Assembly: GCA_016235815.1 (NCBI GenBank) | Contig: JACRIM010000014.1 | Span: forward strand, 1 to 64,000 | Reading direction: 5' to 3' | DNA from: Planctomycetota bacterium | GTDB taxonomy: Bacteria > Planctomycetota > Phycisphaerae > UBA1845 > UTPLA1 | Length of the DNA stretch: 64,000 bases | Shown here: positions 39,649 to 49,053 of the stretch, one piece after another | Numbering within the stretch: position 1 is the stretch's first letter | Layout: each line of letters opens with the position of its first letter | The notes under the pieces: model-generated | Databases searched by the model: none | What the model was told of the DNA's origin: nothing | What the model saw: the letters and a program-made list of their open reading frames with translations, nothing else | Position numbers and translations under genes: made by a program

Positions 39649-39972
39649 ATGCCGTACGACGACCCTGATGCAACCGACCCGATGACGCTCACCGGCGTCG
39701 AAGTGCCCGTTGAGGATGACGGCGCCGTGCGCGACATGGCTGCCTGCTTTATCGAGGAGTATGTTCGACTGGGGCACGGCGCCGACGCCATCATGACCCT
39801 TTTCGCGTGCGGTGAGTTCGCCGGACCGACCATGGCGTTTCAGCAACTGGGCCGTCATTCGATTCAAGCGTTGATAGATGAGCAAGTGATGTTGCGCGGA
39901 CCGCGTGGGCCGCGCCTGCCGATCCACATGACTCCGGCCGGTGCACTGAGCCTGCCGGTCCTGGAAGGATAG
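39649..39972 (+). CDS. Small unknown protein between catalytic and Fe-S subunits
   Basis: This 107-residue acidic protein starts at the ATG two bases after the nxrA stop. It has no signal peptide and no cysteine cluster, only one or two single cysteines. The middle (about 30-75) looks helical (AACFIEEYVRLGHGADAIMTLF), and a short Pro/Arg stretch follows. It is inserted between the genes for two subunits that form one complex, with 9 bases to the next gene, so its product is probably needed in step with them, as a chaperone or small subunit. I do not recognise the family. Confidence 0.75.
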   Translation: MPYDDPDATDPMTLTGVEVPVEDDGAVRDMAACFIEEYVRLGHGADAIMTLFACGEFAGPTMAFQQLGRHSIQALIDEQVMLRGPRGPRLPIHMTPAGALSLPVLEG

Positions 39973-39981
39973 GAGCCGATC

Positions 39982-41259
<1,278 letters not shown>

Positions 41260-41997
41260 CACATCGACCGCGCGAGAGCGCGCCAAACTTGCCCGTTTCA
41301 TCGCTGCAATGCTCTGCGAGCCGTCACCTGCGTGCATCGACGATCTCGAACATCCGGCAATTCGAGACGAACTGCAGTCCGCGGCAATCGCGTTGGGGAT
41401 TCCGTCGCAATTGATTGAACGAGTATTCGAGGCGCATTCGATCACCGCTCGGGAGGAGTCGTTTGTCCGACTCCTCGGCCATACAGTGCGGAGCGAGTGT
41501 CCGCCTTATGAACTGGAATACAGGTCCGCGGAGGTATTTCAGCAGAGTCAGACACTGGCGGATATCGCGGGCTTTTATCGAGCATTCGGTTTCGACGCCT
41601 CAGGTCCTCTGACTGAGCGCGAGGATCATGTGGCGACTGAATGGGAGTTTCTCGCCGCGAATTCCATGTTGGAGTCGCTGGCTACGGACGAAGACCAGAT
41701 CGCTTGCTGCCGGGATGCGCAACGCGCCTTCTTGTCGGAGCACGCTGCCGGCTGGATGCCAGCCTTCTTTGAGCGGGTTCGACGTGCCGGCCCTGAGTCG
41801 TTTCTCGCGGAGATCGTCAATCTCGCGGAGGCCGTGTTGCGGAATTGGTGCAATACCGTGGGTGTCCTGGTTGGCCCGGCATGGCTGGAGCTGCGACCTG
41901 TTGATGAAGAGGACTCGACCATTACCTGCGGAGCGCCCGGCGCGGTCGAACTTGGCCCCACGCTTGCGGCTGCGATGGACGAGGGAGCTTGAGTGCT

Positions 41998-42921
41998 ATG
42001 TATCTGGGCGTCCAGCCAAACCTCATGGAACGTGTCGTCTTCGACACCGCGCGACATCAACCCGATTTCCGCTCGCAATACGAGCGACAATTCGCCGATT
42101 GCCACGAGCACCGCGAGCCGGCCCGTCGCGACCAGGCATTCGCAGAACTGCACGACCGGTGGTTTCGCGAGTTGGGCTATCGCGCAAGGTTTGTCGATTA
42201 CGCTGCTGCATTCCCTTTCATCAGCCGACTCGTAGATCGCCTGATGGTCACACAAGCTCCCGGTCCGCGCGATCAGACCATCGAATTGTTCGGAAAACCG
42301 GCGCAATACACGGTTGTCATGTCCGTTGCCCCGGCCGTGCTGCTGGATCTCCCTACTTTTGATTACTGGGCGCGGCACGAACTGCAGCACATCGACGACA
42401 TGCTGAACCCTGCGTTTGAGTTTGACAGCGCGAAGCAGCACCGGGGCGCAACCGATGCAGGCCGGAACCTCGCGCGTGACCGATACGCGGTTCTTTGGGC
42501 TGTGTCCGTGGACTCGCGGCTGGAGGCGTCGGGACATCTGCCTCAGGGCATGAGACAAAAGCGGTATGGTGAACTGTGTCGGGCATTCGGTCTTGTCGCC
42601 GAACCAACGGCGGCCATCGACCGGCTTTGGAAGCAGTGCGTATGCTCGCCGCCATCCCACCCGACGTTGCTCCAGTGGTCCGAACAAGGCCCTCCCGAAA
42701 TCGAATACGCCGGGGATGACCCCGCCCATGGCCGGAGTGGGCAACCATGCCCGCTTTGCGGTTTTCCGACGTTTGACTGGGGCGCGCCCTCGGTCGACGA
42801 CACCGGATTGAATTGCGCCATCATCGCAGATTTTCCTGGATGGAATTCGGAACAGGGTCTATGCAACCGATGTGAAGAGATTTATCGTGCCTGTGTTCCT
42901 GCACCGGTACGCGCAGGATAG
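41998..42921 (+). CDS. Unknown protein with HExxH motif and C-terminal zinc ribbon
   Basis: The 307-residue protein has no signal peptide. It contains HELQH (about residue 124, within ARHELQHIDDML), a match to the HExxH motif of zinc metallopeptidases, and a C-terminal treble-clef or ribbon-like pair CPLC (about 247-250) and CNRC (about 291-294). The start at 41998 follows the upstream stop by 5 bases. It lies between the chaperone and the small peptide and porin, in the Nxr-type operon. It could be a maturation protease or a metal-cofactor assembly factor. I do not recognise the family, and one short motif can occur by chance. Confidence 0.75.
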   Translation: MYLGVQPNLMERVVFDTARHQPDFRSQYERQFADCHEHREPARRDQAFAELHDRWFRELGYRARFVDYAAAFPFISRLVDRLMVTQAPGPRDQTIELFGKPAQYTVVMSVAPAVLLDLPTFDYWARHELQHIDDMLNPAFEFDSAKQHRGATDAGRNLARDRYAVLWAVSVDSRLEASGHLPQGMRQKRYGELCRAFGLVAEPTAAIDRLWKQCVCSPPSHPTLLQWSEQGPPEIEYAGDDPAHGRSGQPCPLCGFPTFDWGAPSVDDTGLNCAIIADFPGWNSEQGLCNRCEEIYRACVPAPVRAG

Positions 42922-42963
42922 GAAATCGTCGGCATCACACGATGCCCGAAAAGGAGCTTGGTT

Positions 42964-43134
42964 ATGTTTCCCCCGTTTATTGATAGTTTTGGCGATCAGG
43001 CGTCGGCCGTGTTTATTAACACCATGGGCACCATCGTCGCGAGTTTTTTCAACACGATATTCGGAGCCTTCGTGAACTCCTTCCTCACTCCGCTGTTCAA
43101 GATTCTTGCAGTCGGAATCGGCGTAACTGCCTAG
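42964..43134 (+). CDS. Unlisted 56-residue amphipathic or hydrophobic peptide
   Basis: A short frame starting MFPPFIDSFG and ending VGIGVTA lies between the HExxH protein and the porin. AAGGAG stands 7 bases before the ATG, one of the better ribosome sites in the operon. The peptide is rich in Phe, Val and Ile, has no charged cluster, and could form one membrane helix or an amphipathic helix. Spacing is 42 bases from the upstream stop and 46 bases to the porin start. Family unknown. Confidence 0.65.
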   Translation: MFPPFIDSFGDQASAVFINTMGTIVASFFNTIFGAFVNSFLTPLFKILAVGIGVTA

Positions 43135-43180
43135 TTTGCCTTTTACAGTCCCCGGGGAGCCTGGAGAGGTAGGTGGATTC

Positions 43181-44680
43181 ATGCGGAGCCGAATGCTCGC
43201 GCGAATTGCATTGATCACCGCCATGACCTTAAACGTGGTGCGGCCGGAGAGTCGTGCCGACCAACCCACGTCTCAGCCAACGACGGCGCCCGCTGCGTCG
43301 ACCGTCAAGCCCGGCCCGAAGTACATGGCTTTGCGCTATAACGATGATTTTTCCTATCTGGACGGGCCCGAAGGTAGCTATGTCAAAGACTTCTTTGACC
43401 CCATCAAAAATATTCATCTTTCCAGGGACTGGACCCTGAGCCTCGGAGGCGAAGCCCGCGTCCGCATGGAGTCGGAGACCAATCGCAACTTCGGCACGCG
43501 CGATCCGACGAACGATACATTCCTTCTCCATCGCTACTTCTTGCACGCCGATCTGAAATATCGAAAACTCGCCCGAGTCTACGCGGAATTGGGCGATGTT
43601 CGCGTCGAGGATCGGGACCTGCCGCAGACCCCGGGAATGGAAAACACGTTTGACATCCACCAGCTCTTTGCCGACGTGAAGTTTCTCGGCGAAGAGGCGC
43701 CTCTCACGTTGCGCGTTGGTCGACAAGAAATGCTTTACGGGAAGGAAAGGCTGGTCAGCAAGCTCGATTGGTCGAATGAGACGCGCCGATTCGATGGCGT
43801 CAAACTCATGTATAGCACTCCCAAGTTTGACGTGGACGCCTTCTGGGTGAAGCCCGTGATGTTCTCGAACCGCCCATTCTCGAACCCCTGGAATACGCAC
43901 ATCAACGAGGGCATGAATCGAAAAATCGACCACTGGCGCGAGGAGCAAAACTTCTATGGGGTGTATTCAACGTATAAGGGAATTGCGAAACACGTCATCG
44001 ATCTGTACTTCCTTGGATTAAACGACCGCGGCATCTTCGTGAACGCCAATAACCGATTTGGAGACTTAAACGTCTATACCCTCGGCAGCCGCTTCGCCGG
44101 GACGAACGGCAACTGGGATTACGACATCGAAGGCGCCGGCCAATGGGGCAAATGGGTCGGCGATGAAGTCCACGCATGGATGATGGGCGCCGATGGAGGA
44201 TACACGTTCAAAAGTGTGGCCATGACGCCACGGCTCGGCGCAGGGTTTGATTTCGCCACCGGCGACGACACGCCACGCGACAATAGCCACGACACGTTTA
44301 ACCAGCTCTACCCACTCGGCCACGCGTACCTGGGGTATCTCGATGATGTCGCGAGGCAGAACATCATTGCTCCCAATCTGAATGCCAGCATCAAGCCACT
44401 CAAAGATGTGACGGTCAAGCTAAGTTGGTTCCATTTTTGGCTCGATTCAGAGCTCGATGCACTCTACAACGCGGGGGGGAATCCGATTCGGCGAAATGTA
44501 ACCGGCTCGTCGGGTAACGATGTAGGCGATGAGCTCGACCTCACGATTAATTGGCAGGTGGACACACACTCCGCCGTGCTCTTCGGCTGGTCTCATTTCT
44601 GGCCGAACAACTTTATTGAAACGTCGGGGCGAAGTCAGGATGCGGATTACATTTACTTGCAATACGCCTTTAAGTTCTGA
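43181..44680 (+). CDS. Outer-membrane beta-barrel porin (alginate-export family type)
   Basis: The 499-residue protein has a signal peptide (about 1-25), a Pro/Thr linker, and then an alternating hydrophobic pattern of beta strands ending in YIYLQYAFKF, whose terminal Phe is typical of barrels. SLGGEARVRMESETNRNFG, RVGRQEMLYGKERLV and RFDGVKLMYS are like the alginate_exp family. It may let nitrate, nitrite or other ions reach the periplasmic enzymes. AGGTGG lies about 5 bases before the start at 43181. It follows the small peptide gene in the same direction. Confidence 0.85.
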   Translation: MRSRMLARIALITAMTLNVVRPESRADQPTSQPTTAPAASTVKPGPKYMALRYNDDFSYLDGPEGSYVKDFFDPIKNIHLSRDWTLSLGGEARVRMESETNRNFGTRDPTNDTFLLHRYFLHADLKYRKLARVYAELGDVRVEDRDLPQTPGMENTFDIHQLFADVKFLGEEAPLTLRVGRQEMLYGKERLVSKLDWSNETRRFDGVKLMYSTPKFDVDAFWVKPVMFSNRPFSNPWNTHINEGMNRKIDHWREEQNFYGVYSTYKGIAKHVIDLYFLGLNDRGIFVNANNRFGDLNVYTLGSRFAGTNGNWDYDIEGAGQWGKWVGDEVHAWMMGADGGYTFKSVAMTPRLGAGFDFATGDDTPRDNSHDTFNQLYPLGHAYLGYLDDVARQNIIAPNLNASIKPLKDVTVKLSWFHFWLDSELDALYNAGGNPIRRNVTGSSGNDVGDELDLTINWQVDTHSAVLFGWSHFWPNNFIETSGRSQDADYIYLQYAFKF

Positions 44681-44749
44681 GTTATGCACGATCCAATCGC
44701 TACAACGCACAAAGTCAGAAGCGATCGCCGTGAGTTCGGAGCCGCACAG

Positions 44750-45763
44750 ATGCTTAAACGTGGGGGCGTCCACCAAGCCGTTCGTGAAGGAACACTAGTC
44801 GACGGGTGCGGCCGCAGAATTGATCACTTGCGACTATCCGTAACCTCGGCCTGCAACCTGCGATGCCTCTATTGCCGCCCGAAGGGGACAATCGATCCAT
44901 TCACAAGCGCACCGGTTCTGGATGACGCCCAACGCCTTGAGCTTATCCAGCACCTGTATGAAACCTATTATCTGCGCCAACTCCGACTGACCGGTGGCGA
45001 GCCGCTCCTCCATTCAACGTTGGTTTCGCTTATTCAGGGAATCCGACGCATCGCACCGGACCTTGACCTGGCGATGACGACGAATGGGTGGCGATTGGCG
45101 GACTTGGCTCGTCCGCTGCTGGACGCCGGCTTGAACCGTGTCAACGTCTCCCTCGACACGCTCGACCCGGCGCAATATCGCCATCTCACCGGCGGAGAAT
45201 TGGCCCCAGTTCTTGATGGGATTGAGCGGTGTATGGCCGTCGGTTTTCCGCCTCCGCGGATAAATGCAGTCGTCCTCGCCGGTGTCAATGATCATCAACT
45301 CGTCGATTTGGTCGAATGGTCGATGCAACAGGGCACGGAGATTCGATTCCTCGAGGCCATGCCGATCGGCCCGGCAGCGAGCTTTAATCGGGACCGATTC
45401 GTGAGTGCCGCGACGATTCGGCACGCGCTTTCTCGCCGTTTCGAGCTGGTTCCACTTCATCGAAACCATGGTGAAACGGCGGTCCGCTACCTCGCGGTCC
45501 ATGGTGGTCAGCGAGGCATCGTCGGAATCATCGCCCCGGTTTCCGAACGCTTCTGCGGACAATGCCGCCGCATGCGCATCACGGCCGACGGTCGCCTGTT
45601 CCCATGCTTGTTGGATGAACGGAATGTAGATCTGCGAACCGCATGGCGTCATGGTGTGTTTTCTCCGGACACCGTGGATGATGTCGTCCAGTCGGCGGTG
45701 GAGGCGAAACAGTGGCAGGGCCCTGCGCTTCAACCGACGGCGATGGTGCAACTCGGAGGGTAG
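44750..45763 (+). CDS. moaA: GTP 3',8-cyclase MoaA (molybdenum cofactor synthesis)
   Basis: MoaA is the radical-SAM enzyme that starts molybdopterin synthesis from GTP. The 337-residue protein has the radical-SAM motif CNLRCLYC (about 36-43), LTGGEPLLH (about 80-88), the C-terminal cluster cysteines in FCGQCRRM and LFPCL, and the ending GG needed for activity. The start at 44750 is preferred over 44684 because GGAG lies 8 bases upstream and the length then fits the family. It serves the adjacent molybdenum enzyme, so cofactor synthesis travels with the island. Confidence 0.93.
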   Translation: MLKRGGVHQAVREGTLVDGCGRRIDHLRLSVTSACNLRCLYCRPKGTIDPFTSAPVLDDAQRLELIQHLYETYYLRQLRLTGGEPLLHSTLVSLIQGIRRIAPDLDLAMTTNGWRLADLARPLLDAGLNRVNVSLDTLDPAQYRHLTGGELAPVLDGIERCMAVGFPPPRINAVVLAGVNDHQLVDLVEWSMQQGTEIRFLEAMPIGPAASFNRDRFVSAATIRHALSRRFELVPLHRNHGETAVRYLAVHGGQRGIVGIIAPVSERFCGQCRRMRITADGRLFPCLLDERNVDLRTAWRHGVFSPDTVDDVVQSAVEAKQWQGPALQPTAMVQLGG

Positions 45764-45778
45764 CCCGGGGTCTGACCC

Positions 45779-46417
45779 ATGCTTTGTCCGCTTGACACAA
45801 TTTCGGGCAGAAGCCGCCGATTGTCGGGAGCCGTGCTCGTCGGCGGAGCAAGTCGGCGGATGGGGAGGCCCAAGGCTCAGCTTCCGTATAAGAACCGTTC
45901 TTTTCTTGAACAGATCCTGGTGACAATCCGGCCCTTTGTTGGGCAATTGGTGGTGGTTGGCGGCGCAACGAGAGAAGAAGCACTTCGCGGAGTCGGCGCA
46001 GAGACTCGCGCGAACGTCGAATGGATTCCCGATGTCGTCGCTCAGGCCGGTCCGCTTGCAGGAATCGTCGCGGCATTGCAACACGACCGGGAGAGCGATT
46101 GGCTGTGCATTGCCTGCGACATGCCGTTGATTGAGCGTGCCGCCGTGCGATGGCTGGTCAAACAATACCGCAAATGCAATACGGATGTTGTTGCCGCTCG
46201 CCGAGCCGATGCATCCGCCCCGGAACCATTTCCGGCAATCTACTCGCGTACGACGTTGCGATCCTTGTACAGCGCGCTGACGTCGCCCTCTCACGGTCTC
46301 CGATCGGCCATGGAACAATTGAGCTGTTGGACCCCCTTGGTCCCGACCGAGTTCACAGACTCGTGGTCAAATATCAACACGCTGGCCGATTATTCTCTTC
46401 TGGGCCAATTGCGCTAA
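45779..46417 (+). CDS. mobA: Molybdenum cofactor guanylyltransferase MobA
   Basis: MobA adds GMP to molybdopterin, giving the bis-MGD form used by DMSO-reductase-family enzymes such as NxrA. The 212-residue protein has the nucleotide-binding loop VGGASRRMGRPKA (about 21-33) and CDMPLI (about 112-117) for the metal. It starts 15 bases after moaA. The N-terminal 16 residues before the first strand are longer than usual, so the true start may be slightly downstream. It is the last gene that clearly belongs to the island. Confidence 0.92.
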   Translation: MLCPLDTISGRSRRLSGAVLVGGASRRMGRPKAQLPYKNRSFLEQILVTIRPFVGQLVVVGGATREEALRGVGAETRANVEWIPDVVAQAGPLAGIVAALQHDRESDWLCIACDMPLIERAAVRWLVKQYRKCNTDVVAARRADASAPEPFPAIYSRTTLRSLYSALTSPSHGLRSAMEQLSCWTPLVPTEFTDSWSNINTLADYSLLGQLR

Positions 46418-46531
46418 GCCAACGTGATTTGGGGTTGCGCTTTGTGCTCGTGAACCCCCTGCACGGTGATGGCATGGATCAATCGATGCACGCCAGCCGC
46501 ACGATCCCTCAGCGTTTATGATGTGCAGAGC

Positions 46532-47347
46532 ATGTTGCCTAGTGAGCGTATCGTGGTTCAGGCCTGCGGGCGGTTTCCGCGAGAGCGCGTGCGCGTGACA
46601 TTCGACGCTGCGCCGCGGCCGAGTACGCCGGCGTTGGATGCATTTATCGCGGAGGAGTGGGAGCGACAGGTCGCGCTGGCGAAGGGCACGCAGCGCATGC
46701 TGTTCAACGGCGGGATGCTGCGCTACGTGTCGCACGCCGTCCGTGAAGATGCATCGGGGCAACGATTTGAAATGACGGTCGGCCCGACGTGTTACCGTGA
46801 CTTTGTCGGGACGAATCTCTACGGCGGCCATTGGCTTGACCGAGTGGGCTGGGAGCGTTTCTCCAATGCCGTCGGCACGACGGCCACGATCCTCACGGCG
46901 GATGGCATGATCTGTTACGGACGGCGCTCGCAGCGCGTTGCGTTCCACGCAGGCCATGTTCACACGTTTGGCGGGGCGTTGGAGATGAACGACCGCACCG
47001 CCGACGGCAGCGTCGATGTGTTTGGAAGCCTGCGGCGGGAACTTCGCGAGGAACTCGCCCTTACTCCCGACGACATCGACGCCATCGAGTGCGTTGGGCT
47101 GATCCGCGACAAGGAGATACACCAGCCGGAATTGCTTTTTGAGGCACGCGTGCGCTTGACGGCAAAGGAGATTCACATCCGCTGGGAGTCGGCCGAGGCG
47201 AAGGATGAGCACGAGGGCATTGTGTCGTTTCGCGACGACCCGGCGGCGATTGAGGCGTTCATCTCATCGTGCGGGGCGATCGCGCCGGTGGCGGTGGGGG
47301 CGCTGGTGATTCACAGGATGATTGGATCTCAGGGTGGTGCCGGTTAG
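46532..47347 (+). CDS. Nudix-like hydrolase (NUDT22-like)
   Basis: The 271-residue protein has a stretched Nudix box: GGALEM, an insertion of about ten residues, then FGSLRRELREELAL (about 168-181), which supplies the REx2EE metal-binding core. The layout with an insertion resembles NUDT22, a UDP-sugar-cleaving Nudix protein, but this is from memory. The start at 46532 is chosen because the upstream extension is unlike protein. It lies just outside the island and is not functionally linked to it. Confidence 0.6.
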   Translation: MLPSERIVVQACGRFPRERVRVTFDAAPRPSTPALDAFIAEEWERQVALAKGTQRMLFNGGMLRYVSHAVREDASGQRFEMTVGPTCYRDFVGTNLYGGHWLDRVGWERFSNAVGTTATILTADGMICYGRRSQRVAFHAGHVHTFGGALEMNDRTADGSVDVFGSLRRELREELALTPDDIDAIECVGLIRDKEIHQPELLFEARVRLTAKEIHIRWESAEAKDEHEGIVSFRDDPAAIEAFISSCGAIAPVAVGALVIHRMIGSQGGAG

Positions 47348-47898
47348 TCCGCAAAGAACTCTGACACTTCAATCGAGAATCCCGGCAGGATGTCGGCATC
47401 GGCGATTCGCTCGTCGCGATCGACGATAACCGGTTCGGAATCCGAGCGAAAAACATGAACGCGCTCGGATTCGGGGTCGAGAACCCACACGCGATCCACG
47501 CCCATGCGAAGGTACTCGCCCGCTTTCTCCACCATATCGCGCCAACCCTGCCCTTTGCCGATGATCTCGACGACCAATTCGGGTGGGACGTCCAGAAATC
47601 CTTCGACGCGCCGGCTTTTCGGTAATCGCGTGAACGAGATGAAGGCAACATCGGCTCCGCGAACGGTATCGGGGCCCACCTCAACGATGATGCCGGCCTC
47701 GTTGGTGATGACACGACCACACGTCCGTGATCGTGCCCAATCTTCCAAGGCAAACCCGACGTTGATGCTGATTCGACTGTGTCCAAAGCCACCGGGCGAC
47801 AACTGAACCACCTCGCCCCGGACCAATTCGCACGGCCCGAGTGTTCGGCAAATCGTCTCGAATTCCAGTGCGGTCGTCAATGTAGGAATCGTCGCCAT
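47344..47898 (-). CDS. Uma2-family putative endonuclease
   Basis: The 184-residue protein is of the Uma2 (DUF820) type, with a PD-(D/E)XK nuclease fold. It has GADVAFIS (about 81-88) and PELVVEIIGKGQ (about 105-116), holding the acidic residues and lysine of the presumed active site, then the WVLDPESERVHVF strand (about 137-149). Such genes occur in many copies in planctomycetes and cyanobacteria; their role is unclear. Its stop overlaps the Nudix gene by 4 bases. Confidence 0.85.
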   Translation of the reverse strand: MATIPTLTTALEFETICRTLGPCELVRGEVVQLSPGGFGHSRISINVGFALEDWARSRTCGRVITNEAGIIVEVGPDTVRGADVAFISFTRLPKSRRVEGFLDVPPELVVEIIGKGQGWRDMVEKAGEYLRMGVDRVWVLDPESERVHVFRSDSEPVIVDRDERIADADILPGFSIEVSEFFAD

Positions 47899-47988
47899 TG
47901 GCTTGCCTATGTCCACACTATTATACCATCGACTCCGGTGTAATTCAGCCTTGCGAGAGTTGGCCCTCACTGCTACGTTTATCGCTGC

Positions 47989-48975
47989 ATGGCCATTAAC
48001 TTTAACGATGTCTTCGCAGCGTTTGGATACACGCTGAGCCTGCCCGAGCGGCTGGCCCGCTCGCTTGCGGCCACGCTCGGCGGCACCACGAAAATCCTCA
48101 CGGACACGCTGATCCCCGAGCCGCTTCGCAAGACAAACACCTATACGGCCGTCGTAGGCAATGCCCAGCGATTCTTCATTGAGAAGGTGGCGGAGGTGCA
48201 GGGCGCCTATGCCGATTCGCCCGGCGGGGCATTGCCCGATGATTACATCCCGAGAGTCATTGCCGGCAACATCATCAGTACGGCGGGCATTCTTTCGGTG
48301 CATCTGTCGCCGCTTTGGGTGTTTGCACTCGCGTCGGACGTGGCCCATGGGTCGAAGATTTACCTGAATCGACTCGTGACGGAGTTGAAGGAAAACAAGG
48401 TCATCCCGCCGGACGCCAACATTGACGAAGTCGATGAACTGCTCGATTCATTGGGCAGGGCGGGCAAGGATACGGCGCAGGTGTTCGACATCCCGCCGGT
48501 CGATGTGGGGCAGATTCGCGAGTTGCGCGACCGGCTGACCGCGGGCTATCAAAACGTGTTCAAAGAAGCGACCGACTTGTTGCCGCGCATGGATGCCATC
48601 TGGAAGAAGATGGAAAGCCTTGCCAGCCGCGACAACGTGGCGATGGATTCGCTCGTCGGTTTGATGACGGTCGATCTGGCAAAGGGGGCGGGCAAGGCGG
48701 TCGACGCGGCCTTCGCCGTCGGAAACGTGACCACAAATGTCCTTGCCGAGACGATTCTCCAGTCGTATGGCGAGACGATGCTTCGCGTGCAGAACAAGGG
48801 TGCAATGGTCTGCCTCGAGGAAGCGACCCGCCCATATATGGATGCGGTCTCAACGCACATGAGCCTGGACAAGGAAACGTGGACCGAGTGGGCGCTGAAG
48901 AAGGTGCTCAAGCCCATCGTGGGTGCGCCGACGCCGCCGCCCGCTGCGTCGCCGCCACCGAAATCACAAGCCTGA
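47989..48975 (+). CDS. Hypothetical helical protein
   Basis: The 328-residue protein is mostly helical, with one clear hydrophobic segment (GNIISTAGILSVHLSPLWVFALA, about 93-115) and a Pro/Ser-rich C-terminus. No signal peptide or known motif is seen. The helical second half (about 130-300), with many Asp, Lys and Val residues, could form a bundle or coiled coil. The next gene (recQ) follows after 78 bases in the same direction. Confidence 0.65.
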   Translation: MAINFNDVFAAFGYTLSLPERLARSLAATLGGTTKILTDTLIPEPLRKTNTYTAVVGNAQRFFIEKVAEVQGAYADSPGGALPDDYIPRVIAGNIISTAGILSVHLSPLWVFALASDVAHGSKIYLNRLVTELKENKVIPPDANIDEVDELLDSLGRAGKDTAQVFDIPPVDVGQIRELRDRLTAGYQNVFKEATDLLPRMDAIWKKMESLASRDNVAMDSLVGLMTVDLAKGAGKAVDAAFAVGNVTTNVLAETILQSYGETMLRVQNKGAMVCLEEATRPYMDAVSTHMSLDKETWTEWALKKVLKPIVGAPTPPPAASPPPKSQA

Positions 48976-49053
48976 ATGACAACCCGCGCGACAGTTGGAT
49001 CGGGCCGCTGTGCCCGCTTGAGTCTCGCGTAAACAGGGCGTATCGTTTCCGGT

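Noticed and set aside
46418-46531. Right attachment site of the island
   Set aside because: No copy of the tRNA-Ser 3' end was seen here, so the right border is left open.
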